From Lepturacanthus savala (lineage: Eukaryota > Chordata > Actinopteri > Scombriformes > Trichiuridae), in assembly GCA_030544235.1 (NCBI GenBank), contig CM060484.1:21901031-21965030 (forward strand): 64,000 nt of DNA. Direction: 5' to 3'. The notes under the pieces were generated by a model that was given only the letters and a program-made list of their open reading frames with translations, searched no databases and had not been told where the DNA came from. Positions 1-12,223 of the stretch are shown piece by piece. Position 1 is the stretch's first letter, and every line of letters begins with the position of its first letter. Both the position numbers and the translations under genes were made by a program.

Positions 1-1187
1 CGCAAAATGGGGGGAGGGGTCGAATGGGAGGGTAAAGGGGGTGGTGCGGGGAGCCGTTGGGAAGGGAGGGGTGGGGGTGTGTGCATAGGTATTTGATGGA
101 CGTATTAGACAGCCAATAAATGTAAAGATGATCAGTACATTGATTGGTCAGAGTTTTCCTCTGAATACACCCTGTAGACCGGACCAAAATGTTTCGAGTT
201 TTTTGCAAACATTCTATTTTAGTGTGCGCAGTGGGAATGTGAAAAGGTTTTCAGGCAATATTTTAAAAAATGCTGCAAAAAGGAATCACCCACCCCACCT
301 TTAATTAGCAGCGCAACGTCATCTAGTGCGGGCCTATTAAATAAAATCCCCAGTTCTGTTCTCAATTCTGTATCAAAAGTTTACACATTTATTTAAAATC
401 TTCTGAAAGATGTCTGTGGATCTGTGAGGAAGTTCGCTGCAAATTTCTAATTCAATTTATACCCTATAGTGGATAAATTTGAGCCTTGCCACAAATCCTT
501 CAAATCGATTTGAACCACACAAGAAAAACATAAATAAGAAGCTCACGTTGCACAATTTATGGTGGAAAAATACCAAGCGTGATTAATGTCAATGAAGAAA
601 ATGCGAAACACTTTTCAACGTATGCGAACCACCTTGTGCTCGACATAAACTGGATAGCTTGTGAGAGAAAACATTGGCTCAACCGACTGCAGGTGTTACA
701 CCTTCAAGCTGTCACACTCTATGGGAAACAGCACACAGTGGCAGGTGCAAGTTCCACATCGTCAAGAGCAGTGAGGTTCAATTCCTAATCAAAACCAAAA
801 AATGTTGAAAAATAGAGGCTCGCAACCGAGCATTGCTAAAGATTTCCAGTAACTAGTTTTAATCAACATTTAAATGTTTCCAGTGATTCATGGTCCATCC
901 GTGTTATTTCACCTGACACTGATTACCTCCCCTCAGACAGATGGTTTTGCAGCAGTTACATTAAGGGATTTTACTCAACCGCAGCACCAAAAAAATTAAA
1001 TATAATTTGTGGCTGAATCAACTTGGTCTGCGGCACTTACTTACATTTTTTTTTCCATTTCTGAAAAAGTATTTCAGCGTAGTTTCAGCCATTTTTCTTG
1101 TTTAATGTAGCCATCAAATATTCAGAAACTTTCTTGGAGCGCCGAGCGTATTAGCAGGATAATTACTATTCCAACATGCATCTAGAG
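1..1187. other. No gene seen; G-rich start
   Basis: No coding region, splice-flanked exon or RNA gene is recognisable. Bases 8-82 are strongly G-rich on the + strand, with several runs of three to five G, and could form a G-quadruplex. The rest is ordinary AT-rich intergenic DNA with short chance reading frames. Confidence 0.6.
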
Positions 1188-2725
1188 CTGTGGTTCTCAA
1201 AGCGGGGTCCAGCGAATTGCTGGGTCCTTGAAGAGGTGCCAGAGGTCCCCAGAAAAAGAAGTGTAATTTATTTTTACTATAATTCCACAATGACAGAATG
1301 TAGGATCATATGTATGAAGGACTGCCATAATTTAGCTCTATCATGCATAGTTGTCACTGCAGTGTAGACCTGTTTAAAGCAAAGTTTTGTTTCAGCTCCT
1401 ACTTTTGATAAAAAAAGATATTACTACAGGTAAAAAAAAAATATATAATCACATTATGTCATACCTAAGGTGACATATTATGTAAAGGTTTTCCCAGATT
1501 GATTTTATATTTGGAGAAATATCAATCATCTGTCCATCATCATCATGCATTATTGCTACCATTGTTAATCTTGAAAATAATTCATATCCTGTAATGTTTT
1601 GACTATAAATCAACTTCTTTATGTTTTTAAAATATAATTTGAGTAATTTTTAAAAATATAAATAACTACCATTCTATTACATATTTTAACTATTTGAAGT
1701 ACAAAACGCAAGAAGTACACTTGAGTGGACAAATAAATAGATATTTATAGACTTAAGATAATTTCAAAACTTGTTTTACATTCCTAACGATGTAAAAAAA
1801 TCCTGACTGAGTTTATCATAATTAATATATGAGAGGGTTAAAATAAATATTACATAATTACATAATACATATATACATAATTAATGTATGTAATTTAGTA
1901 GCATTTATATCCCATTATCTGTGTATTATTTTCCCTTTGCACATGAATTAATTTAATTTCAAATTTTATTTTCCATTTTATATACTGCAGTGAAAAAGAA
2001 TGGATTGAGTGAACATAAAAAAGCATAAACAAACAACAATAAAAAATAAATGAAAGTATATTTAAAAAAATAAAAAATTAAGAAATAAAATGGAAAATCA
2101 TATAAATGAAAAAGAATACATAAATAAACCAACCCTCTATTGCATGAAATATTACTTAGACATGGTAAAATGTTTTGAATGTTTTGTCAATGGGAATCCA
2201 TTAGGAAAGTTAACTTACCCTCGATAGTGAATTCAATTTTTTATTTGGTGAAAATTTTCAAAAATTCTGAACAAAAGACAACCTTTGGTTGTGAGCCTGT
2301 GAGGCTTACAGGTCAAACGTCCATGAGCAAAAGGGCTGGCAAACAGGATATCCTAGTCATGTGACCTCATAAATTGTATGTCCTTCAAAAATAAAACCCC
2401 CCTTTTAACACCTAGCTGTAAAAACATAGATTTTATATCACAGCTTTTTAGAAAAATTAAGATAAAGTAAATGCACTATGCAATAGAGAGTTAATTTTAA
2501 GAATTAATTGAATGGAAAATTAAATAAATATGGACATTTTACTGGTATATCTATTTATGTCCTGAACCATTATTCATTTATTCTTGAATACGGCAGTTTC
2601 AGTCCTCCATAATTCTTTCTTTTATAAAACATCTTAAAAGCACAAATCTTATAAGATGGTGTCCATCCTCTAGTTTTCATGACTTTAAGGGTCCTTGAAA
2701 AATTGAAAAATTCTGAGAACCATTG
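1188..2725 (-). mobile_element. hAT-like non-autonomous DNA transposon, copy 1
   Basis: The element starts CTGTGGTTCTCAAAG and ends CTGAGAACCATTG, imperfect inverted termini matching the CAGTGGTTCTCAA end typical of hAT elements. Flanking octamers ATCTAGAG (1180-1187) and ATCTGTGC (2726-2733) agree at 5 of 8 positions, consistent with an eroded 8 bp target duplication. The interior is very AT-rich and encodes no transposase. Its right end (2580-2725) is the reverse complement of the left part of the copy at 54098, and its left end matches the right end of the copy at 41032. That places it in minus orientation relative to those two. Confidence 0.75.
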
Positions 2726-2756
2726 ATCTGTGCACTTTAATTTGTTTATATACTGT

Positions 2757-2791
2757 CACACACACAGACACACACACGCACACACACACAC
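2757..2791. repeat. (CA)n microsatellite
   Basis: Interrupted CA dinucleotide tract of about 35 bp, lying just beyond the hAT-like element. Confidence 0.9.
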
Positions 2792-5390
2792 TAAAGCTAT
2801 GTCCATGCTAACATGACAGTATAATGTCGGTCCCTGAGGTATTCCCTCCCAGCACCCGTCTGAGAATAATTACAATGATTCATTTAGTTTTATTATAGAA
2901 CAGACATCTCTCTTTGTGTGTGTCTTGGCCCTGGAAGCCCTCAGTGTCTCTAAGTGACGGGTCTTTAATTACGAGCGCAAACAAACGACACCACATACAT
3001 GTGTTCTGGTTTACTGAAATGAGGGAGACACCGACATGAAAATAATGTTGTCATCACACGAAGGATTACAGAGAGAGCGATATCAAATTCGCTTTTTTAT
3101 CTTCTCTTCCTCTCCGTCTCGCTGTAAGAAGCAATCATCATTACTGTGAGTTTAGTAATCCAATCTGCTGATATCGCTTTGATCCATTGCTGTCGTTGAG
3201 GCAATGAATCTACATGTACTTACAAGTAATGAATTAGATCAACAGTATCTGGCCCATAGATTGGGTTCTCATCAGGGCCTCACAGCCGTTTAAAGCATGT
3301 GTTTCTGATCAGCTGAATTAATCACCGTTTATCTGGCTAAGGTTAATTTTGTTGCTGAGAGAGAGAGAAAAAGAGAAAAAGCCCATTTCAAATCAGCTTT
3401 ATCGTCCACGTCGTGCTCTCTGTCTCTGTCACCTGCTGGAGCTTTGCTTTGTCAAATGTTTAGAGGAGAGAAGGGGTTGAATTACAAACCAAACTTTGTC
3501 TGTGAGCTGCGCACCAACAGGCCAAAGGAAAGCCTGTCAGGGGCTTGCACACATGCATCGAGGTCTTCTAGTTTTTGTGCATGAGAGCATGCATGTTTTC
3601 TTTCAGTGTGTTCTTTCAGCGTGTGTGTTGGTGTGTGACTAGAAACACCAGGTGGTGTGAGTAACGCCTTAGCCTTTGGATGTCTCTCCTATGAAGCAAC
3701 ATCAGAGCCTGTTAGTAAATGATTAATCAACAACGTTATTTGGGCTAATGCTGTCTGATAGCGTTTTTCCAGGAAGCTCTGGAATTTGTCTTCACAGCTG
3801 GACTTTTACAAGATCTCTCTGCTCTGTGAGGGAGTGACAAAAGGAAAAAGTGGAAGAAGGGCTGCAGTGTTGCAACACTGTTGAGAATCTTCTTGGACAG
3901 TAAAAATAAGCAAATGCATAATATATGAAAAGCCTGAGGAGATTGTTTAATCTCACTTTCCAAACTCTGCAGAACTTCGGATGACTTTGGTACATTAGTA
4001 ACACAAGAACACGTATTTTCTGTCTTGGCTGAAAAATAAAGTGCAGATGATGACTAGCGGTAATCTTGTAACGTATCTAAGCAATGATATATTTTATTGC
4101 TTTTAACCTCTCCATCTCTCTCAGATAACACTTTCATCACTCGTCTTTTCCTCCTTAAGCTCATTGCTTAGTTTATCACTATCCATCATCGTTCTTGCTG
4201 TTTTTTAGGTTAATAAAAAGTACAGGGTGCAAATGTTTTTTTTTTGTTTTTGTTTTTTTTAAAGTAAATTATAAGAGAGTTAATTTGTGGGTTCATATAT
4301 TTATACAGTTGTTATTATTATTTTTTATACATATATAGGATAATGTAAAAAATGTCATGTGATGGTAACCCTAAAAACTTGGTACCAGATAGTTTAACTC
4401 CCTTAAAAATGTAAAGACTCACATTAACTAGATTTATATTCTAGGTGGGTTAAATATTCAAAATTTATCATAAAAAAATCACATATTCCATGTGATTTTT
4501 GTAAAAAAAACAACAACAAGAAAACACCATGAACACAAAATGTAGATTTTGAGAGACCTGATAAATGCTTTAAAAACTGTATTTTACAAAGTTTTTGACT
4601 TTCTCATGTTGCCAACCATTATTTGTCACTGACACATATATGTATGTATATAATTTATTTTTTAATTTGTTTCATTTATTTATTTTTGTAATATATCTTT
4701 TCCAGAATACTTACTACCATCTGTCCTTTATAGTGTAATTTTAGTTTTTTTTTATCTTGTTTATTTGTGTATCTGACTCTGGGTGTGAGGTGTTTGTGTA
4801 TGTGAAACTCAATAAAAAATGCTTAAAGAAGGAAAAGTGTTTTTTCAGCAAAAAAAAGCCATTACTAACCTTAATCCTCCAACTCAAGATGAGTATTTTG
4901 TGTTGCCCTGTTTCTCCCGACATCAAGAAGGCTCCTCCTGATTTCACGCTGGTGGCTGGATATGTTAGATGTGTGGGAGGGACGTATATATGTCAGACAC
5001 ACTGACAGATTTACCACCGCGAAGATCACCGCATCTGCTGGGTTAACGGCGGAGCAGAACAGATGAGCATGCTGGGAACTTGAGTTTTGGATTGATTTAG
5101 AGTTTCTAATTTGACAAAGACAAATAATTTTAGGAAACGCTGACTTCTGCAACCTTTCAGGTACACAAATATTAGTCTATGTTTTATTGAAGAATGAATT
5201 CAAATAAAAAAAACAAAACAATGGCATTATTAATGTGAAATGTGCAATACTTATTATAATATTATATTCCATTTTTGCCAAGTTGGTCAGTACAACTAAA
5301 TTTCCATACAGTATAATGCAAATGACAAATGATGAGGAGTTAATACATAAACTGACCGACTGAAAAAAAAATTTCTAAAGCAAAGTGGTA

Positions 5391-5391
<1 letters not shown>
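2792..5391. other. No gene seen; possible conserved block
   Basis: No coding exon is supported. Bases 3100-3350 are non-repetitive, of balanced composition and rich in TAAT/ATTA-type homeodomain cores, so they could be a regulatory block; this is inference from appearance only. The remainder is AT-rich with T and A homopolymers. Confidence 0.4.

Positions 5392-5461
<70 letters not shown>
5392..5461. repeat. (TA)n microsatellite
   Basis: About 70 bp of uninterrupted TA dinucleotide. The Tyr/Ile reading frame across it is a by-product of the repeat. Confidence 0.95.
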
Positions 5462-5462
<1 letters not shown>

Positions 5463-7395
5463 CTTATATATATACTCTAATACATCAATTAGTAAGAACA
5501 AATCTATTTCTGTGAATGGTACATGCCAAATCCCACTCAAGTTTTGTGGATGTGCAAATAACTACACTACAGACCTATATCAGGTAGTGTGCATCAAACA
5601 TAATATCGTTACATTATTGCATATTTTGTGCATATGAAACATTCTGTGCAGCAAGGAGAGATCCAGCATAATTTCGTCCATTCCTTCTGCCCTTTTGCTT
5701 AAACCTTCTTCCCTGAATGCACAATTTACTAATGTAACACGCAGGTTCACTACAAACCCTCTAGTCTTCGGGTAGTTGTAGTTGCAAACAGCCATACAAT
5801 ATTTGTTTAGAAATGTGCAATACGACATGATGATATTCAAGAATTTGAACTGCTCTTGTTAAAAATGTGAATCAGCAGACAGGTCTATCATCTTGACAGG
5901 TGAAAAGACTCGTGAATCCAAGAAGTGGGTTTGAGACATAGCTGAAGTGGGCCGTGATCCAGGTCCCTCCTGGTGAGTCAGCTGATGTTTCGTCTTGGTC
6001 CACTGGACCAGTCAATGTCAGGTTCAGCATTAAATCCATAATCAGAGATGATATAATGAGGTTTCAAACCAACAAAGGGACCGCAATGTCCACCGGAGAA
6101 AGACTGCGTAGTTATAAAATAGAATCTGTTTTTTTTTGGTCTTCACAGGAAAGGGATGAGAGTTCCAATAATGTTTTATCTCTCAGAATTCTTTACTGGC
6201 TTTTTTACACACAAAACACAAAACGTATTATTGATCTGTCAAATTTGAATTAATGTATTAATATTATATATTATCTTCTGAAATCAAATCATTGCTGTTG
6301 ACTTTTTAAAAGATTCACAGATCGCAAGGACTTCAAACATGGATCATGGGTTGTGGGAAAACTAGAAATGTTCCCACAAATTATTTCACTTTTTTAGAAA
6401 ACATTTACTGGAGGCTTGACTAGGTGCATATAGATATAAAAAATATCATTTTATAATATATATAAAAAGTCTTACAACTGTTCCTGTTAAATCAGCTGGG
6501 CTGCTGGAAAATCACCGAACCAAAAGTTATGAAGAGAGAGAATCAACTTCTGTTGTTAAAGGACCTGTCCCCAACAGCAGCAGGTGGTTAATGTGTCTAT
6601 GATGAAATAGTACAATTTTGCAGCCTGCTCAGCTGTCTTCATTTGTCTATCCACATGGCTAACAAAAGCCACCAGGCTGACTTGTTAAGGCCTGGATACA
6701 CTCCCAAATGGACATGTACATGGACAGCTGGGGATGCATAGTAGTTCTGTTTATGCTACTTTCTGGAAACATACCCCTGTAAAGTATAATTTTGGCGTTG
6801 GGCTACTCCAGTCTTAACTTTATGTCTTAACCTCCTGACTTTGAAAGTCAAGAGCTTGTTGTCATTATTGTTTTATATAGTATATAGATATATATACTAT
6901 ATGTATATATGATTAAATAACATTTTTTTATTATGGGACTTATATGGATTTAGGGTTTTAAATGTCAATTACGTCAATGTGTAAGTAGGCAATGAAACTG
7001 AACTGAAGCAAAATCACAAATTTTCCTCTATTTATTTATGTTGTTTTCAGCATTTTATACTGTTGTATAACAAAGGAGGCAGGTGGGATCATTTTGGCTT
7101 TGATTGGCAGCAACAATCTCTTTTATTCATTTTAACCAATAAAACATAACAAAAAAAATCACGTGTGATGTTGGTTGCTAATGAACTTACTATTGCTTTG
7201 CTATCAAATTTTTTTGCAGCTTGCAAGACAAACAGCATGGTGACCCACAAAGTTAACATGTCAATGGCACAAAACAATTGTCTAAATGTGAGAATATATT
7301 CAGGACAGACAGATAACAGCGCTAAACTGCATTGTTGCTGAATTATCGGTTTTGATGAAACAGAATCCATCTCCAATATTCTCCATCTGTATGAC
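5462..7395. other. No gene seen
   Basis: Short reading frames of up to about 100 codons occur, but none shows a recognisable domain, splice signals in register or a codon pattern unlike chance. A small TA-rich patch lies at 6876-6910. Confidence 0.6.
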
Positions 7396-7690
7396 ATCTG
7401 CAACTAACGACTATTCGGAGTCGATTAATCTATTGATTATGGAAACAATGAATTGAATAGTTGTTTGGTTCATAAAATGGTGTAAACTGTTGATCACTGT
7501 TTCCCAAAGCTGAAGATTGAACCTAAAATGTTTTTTTTGTCCAGGCCAACAGTCCACAACCCACAGATCATCAGTTTATTGTTATAGAAGAATAAAGACA
7601 CCAGAAAATAATCCGATTTGAAAAGCTGGAACCAGAGAATTTTGACATTTTCTTCTTAAAAAATGTAAGTTACAAGTTGAAACAGTGTCA
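7396..7690 (+). mobile_element. Abundant teleost interspersed repeat (DNA-transposon-like)
   Basis: The block begins with a CTGCAACTAACGA-type terminus followed by GATTAATCT-type motifs. It continues through an internal stretch containing AACAGTCCACAACCCA and GCTGGAACCAGAGAATTT. These blocks in this order are typical of a very abundant non-autonomous repeat of percomorph fish that I recognise from memory; I do not assign a family name. A diverged reverse-orientation copy is at 38226-38475, and partial ends occur near 47635, 47980 and 52190. Confidence 0.6.
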
Positions 7691-8819
7691 AAGACAAATC
7701 AGATAAAAACACAAAACACACATGATTTTAACACATTTTACAACACCATCGTCAGATTCATTGGACAGTAATAAAATCACATCTACCATGTCAAAGTTGT
7801 GTCTACTGCTGTGCACTGCAGATACATTATATAACTTGGCCTTGATGCTTAATACTTGATACACTTGTTGTGTGTGAATCTCTTTTATTCGTTCCTACAG
7901 CTGCTATGAGCCGTTTTTTCACATTCAGGATATAGTGCCTTGTGGTAATAACTAGACAGAGTGGACTGGTTTGATTTTTAGGGCTGTTGAGGGATGTCAT
8001 TATGATGACACAGCAGGCCAACGCATAGCTAGAACACGTTTGCACTTGTAATGTAGTGTAAATACTATTGAGCTATTTGTGGAATGAATTATGTAGCCCA
8101 TCCACTCGTATTCAGACCCAGCTGCAGTTTCATTTCTGGCTAGGCCACTGGTCTACTCATGACATGCCTTACTTACACCAGATGCTTGACAGATCACATC
8201 AAAGATACACTTCTCTATGGGTCCAGCCTCTTCTGTTTTATTGTTATCCTGCCACATCTTAACAGAATCTGCTGAGCTGATGTAGAAGACTGAACCAATA
8301 ACATGGCATTTTTCTATCTGTCTCAAAGGCTGCTTTTGTGGGGTCCAGAAGATACCATGCGTTTGTCTGTTCTTTTTCTTCTCAGCCCAGGTCTATTCTA
8401 GTTCAAAATGTAATATCAGATGCAGTTATCAGACTGGTTGTCGATGCAAATGTGAGCTTAACTAGCCTGGATATGAAATGCCAGAAACATGTATGCTATT
8501 TCAGAAAGTATTCCTAATTTTCTGCTGAAGCAGTAACTGCTGCCAGTGACATGATGTGATATGGAACATAAACAAACACTTCCAAATTACATGTGAACAG
8601 ACACTAAAGAAGCAGCCGAAGCTATAGAATACAGAACAAAAGCATCTAAGGAAATATATTAAATTCAATACTTTAATGAATATACAATTTTGTTACAGCA
8701 TTATTGCTTGTAACTGCACTACAGTTTGAGAATAAAAAATGTATCTGAACCTGTGAAGGTGAAACCCATCCATTGCTGATCCTTTTCACTTTCATCTCAT
8801 TTTGTTGTTCATTTCCAGA
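7691..8819. other. No gene seen
   Basis: No coding exon, RNA gene or clear repeat recognised. Confidence 0.5.
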
Positions 8820-9450
8820 TGGTTTTACATCTTCCTCTCTTCCTCCTGACGCGTGAGTTGTATGTTAGAGCATGTTTTTGAAATTGATTTGTTTTGTCTT
8901 TTGAGTGTGTGATCTATCCAGTTCCATTTTCTCCTCCTGATCTGAAATACTATTGATTCTCGCATGGTGAGTTCCCATGTGCTGGCATTTGAAATGGTTT
9001 TTGGGCCAGTAGATTCCTAGGAGGCGGTAAAGGAGTGTCTGTAATCTGTTGAGTATGTTGCTGCTTATTTTCCAGGTTTTTGGATCCGTAGGCTAGAGCG
9101 GATTTAACTTTTGAGTTCAAGATTTGTCTTTGAGTGATATGTTTTTTGTTTTCTAGATTTGATTTAGGATTTTAAATGTTGTCCTTATTTTTCCAATTCT
9201 GGCTATAACAACCTCATCTGTTTTTCCATTCACAGTAATTTTTACTCCCAAGTTATGTGAACATTATGTGAACTGCACCTCCCCTCCATGAATATTGGCG
9301 AGTTGTTGTTGTTGATTTGCGTTACGATTTTTCCCGCATCTGTTGCTGGGTGTGCGCTAGTTGTGCCAAATTGTTAGTAAAATCCAGATCTTCTAGCCGT
9401 TCATAAAGACTCCACCCTATGCCAATTTGGGCTTTGCTGGTTAAAGGGTT
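8820..9450 (-). pseudogene. Decayed non-LTR retrotransposon (reverse transcriptase C-terminal part)
   Basis: Reading the minus strand gives broken pieces of a LINE reverse transcriptase in the right order. First comes GIGWSLYERLEDLDF, running straight into TNNLAQLAHTQQQM, where the catalytic F-A-D-D box has become F-T-N-N. Next is a RIGK-TTFKIL region, then LLYRLLGIYWP (compare the family's RILGIRWPD), then RRRKWNWIDHTLKR (family RRRW-WIGHTLRK). Stops and frame changes separate the pieces, so it is long dead. The WPD/RRRW-WIGHTLR arrangement is known from a widespread LINE type; I do not commit to a clade. The family resemblance is strong because several separated motifs are collinear. Confidence 0.8.
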
Positions 9451-11113
9451 TCTTTTGACCAGTCTAGAGTCAAAAGATTCTAGACTGGACTAGCCAATTA
9501 TAGAAATAGGTATCCAGAAATAACTCTTCTTCTCTTCTTCTTTTTAATTGACCCTCGATTACTCAGCATTATTTTAGAGAGACGCCCTTCAACGGGTTGA
9601 AGAGATAGTCTGCTAACACCATTCAGAATTCTCACCACTCCCTGATATCACCGTCAACTGCTAATAAGGGGATATTGCCCACCCCTACCTTTTGGTCAAC
9701 CCATGGGACCCTATTCTGGAAAAATAATGTATGGTGGTCAATTGGAAAGGACAACTCATCTCTTGATCCCATTTACTTAATGACATTGAGCTACTTCCTC
9801 ATCTCGTATGATATAAATCACCAACACTGGTTCAGCAGCTTGTGGAAACAAAGATATGACGTCAAGTACATGATTATCAGGCCTCTAGTCTTTTACAAAA
9901 ATACAAAAAAAAAAAATAGCAAGTGCACATTTACTTGACAATCCAATTATTTTTTTTCTATCCTATTATCTTTTAAAAAGACAAGCATCTTTTTTGTGAT
10001 TCATTTCAAAAGATTCAATTCAAAAGGGATTAATAGATGAGTTGCCTCTCTCATTGACCGCCATACAAAATAGGGTCCCGCAGGGGAACCAGAAGTGTGA
10101 CATGACTTTCCACAGAATCTCCTGATCCACACTATGTGAAAGCCTTTTCAAAATGATAAAATTGATAGTTAGGAGAATTTCTTAAATGGATTCCTCAATG
10201 ATAATGAGCATGGTTATTTTGTCTGTGATGATGATGTTATGCAATAATTGGAGCCCAGAGTGTTTATGTATGTGATACTGTTGCCGTTAAAATATGTTTC
10301 AGGTGTAGGGTATCAGTTTTTTAGGTAAGTTGTTTCATGTTAAAAATCCAGTAGTGATTTGAGTTACCTAACTCTGATGATATAACACACACAAACACAC
10401 ACGTGCCAGCTCTACCAACAGTATTTTTTTTTTCTCTCTAGAAACTCTCATGTTGCCTCATCACTCAACATCCCAGACAAGATCAACAATCAAAAAACCA
10501 CTACACAAACAAACAAGATGTCACAATGCTAGTTTGCTCCGCAGGAAGTTCATGACCTGTATTGCAGCAGTTCTTGTTAATCCATTTCTGTTCTATTAGC
10601 CATTACTCATCTCTTTGGGAAACATGTGGACTCAGTTGGCTCTGCATCCAAAACATCAAAGATATTTGTGTGTGTTGCTGCTTCCATATGAGGGAGTTGG
10701 CTTCGGCAGTACACACTGTGAAAGGGTACTGCAGGCTCGGTGTGTGTGTATGTGTCAGAGAGAGAGAGAGAGAAAGAGAGAGAGGTTGTAATTTATTTTT
10801 TCTTGCCTCCATATGACAGACCTGGCAAAAGTTAACTTGACATGCTCATAGTGTTGACAGGGTGGTCAACATGCCAGTTACACTGGTTACCATATGAATA
10901 TGTGAGGGCTCCAAATACCGTATGTCACATCTGTAAAAGAAACCACCTATATGTCCACTTTACTATCCTTAAACTGCTCAAATAAAATTAGATAAAATTA
11001 GATTAATATATATTATTAAACTGATTCACCATTTTTGAAAATTCGCCCATCATGATCCCATAGTCCTAGCCATAGGTGTGTTTTTTTTTCTTTTCTTGCT
11101 ACAAGCTGTTTTC
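9451..11113. other. No gene seen; small hairpin and GA tract
   Basis: A perfect 10 bp inverted repeat (CCAGTCTAGA and its complement, 9459-9468 and 9479-9488) sits beside the LINE remnant. Bases 10757-10784 are an interrupted (GA)n tract. No coding feature is supported. Confidence 0.5.
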
Positions 11114-12223
11114 AGACCAGTGGAAGAGAGCCACAAGCTGCTCAGATACCACTACATGGCTAATGGTATTTTTTGGTTTCCCTCATTGAACTCAGCAAAT
11201 ATACACTCCAGTAACTCCTCAAACGCTGTGGTAAATGAGTGGCGACCTGCACATTCACCACAGTATGAAACAATAAGTGTAACATTATGACACATGAATC
11301 GCATACTGACGACTTCTTTCTTCAGGAAGCCACTGGGAGGAGTGACACAGTATGCGACCTCAGGCAGTGAAGTAGCTTTATCATTACCCAATGTGAGTCA
11401 AAGTCAAAGTCAGCTTTATTATCAATTACTTCACATGTGCTGGACATACAAAGTAATCAAAATTACATTCCTCACATTCCCGGGTACAGACAAGACACGA
11501 AAACAACAAGACAGTCAACCAACAGTAAAGTGCACAGGCGCAACATGTAGCAGCAAATGATAACAGATAATAGACATCTAACCACTAAAAGTACAAAAAT
11601 AACAGATATGTGAGGTGCATGTATCTTGTGCTATTGTTAGGAGTAGGTGTAGGAGTTGCACATGCACAGTTGGGTTGGGACATTTTCGCCATCTTGGATG
11701 ACAAGACCGCTTGGACAAACACCTTTTACAACTGGTTAAAAATCATTTTGAAAGATCACAAGAATAAGAGCGTCATTACTCATTATGATTTGTTTCTTTT
11801 TTTAGAAACTAAAGGTATATGCAGAGAGGACATTATCTTCGTAGCTCGAAAAAGGCAGATAAATGGAAGACTAGTCATTCTGTGGCTTATTGCATCTTAA
11901 AAGGTAACTTACCTATCAGGCTTATTTGTTTACTGTGAGGATGGATTTTTTTTTCCAAGTGGTATTGCCGTCCAAGATGACTCATATTGGGGTACGCTTT
12001 TGAGATCACTCCGCCGAGCAGCCGTGTCTGGAATGTAAAATCCGACTTCACATTGACTTGAAAACAGTTCAGTTTAGCATGGTGAACCCATAGCATGGTG
12101 AATGTGCAGGTCACAACTCCTCCACCACGGCATTTGAGAGTTGTGTATTTGCTGAGATGAAGGAAACCAAAAGGTACCATTAGCTGTGTAGTAGCAGCTG
12201 AGTAGTTCAGGTCCACTGGTCTG
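11114..12223. mobile_element. Eroded inverted-repeat element
   Basis: Bases 11114-11260 read like the reverse complement of 12096-12223: both contain GACCAGTGGA, CTAATGGTA, TTTTGGTTTCC and GACCTGCACATTCACCA in the same order. A second inner pair, 11689-11714 versus 11955-11980, is also inverted (CATCTTGGATGACAA against its complement, about 75% identical). The nested symmetry implies an old transposon with long inverted arms, or an inverted duplication. A LINE-tail-like sequence sits inside the left half. No transposase is visible. Confidence 0.55.
11391..11590 (+). repeat. LINE 3'-end-like fragment
   Basis: Begins with a repeated AGTCAAAGTCA followed by GCTTTATTATCAATTACTTC. This 'GCTTTATTGTCAATTC...ACATGTGC...ACATACAAAG' arrangement is common at the 3' ends of teleost non-LTR elements. 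It lies within the inverted-repeat element around it and has no coding part. Confidence 0.55.

Noticed and set aside
5340..5540. Tyr/Ile-rich minus-strand frame
   Set aside because: Product of the TA microsatellite.
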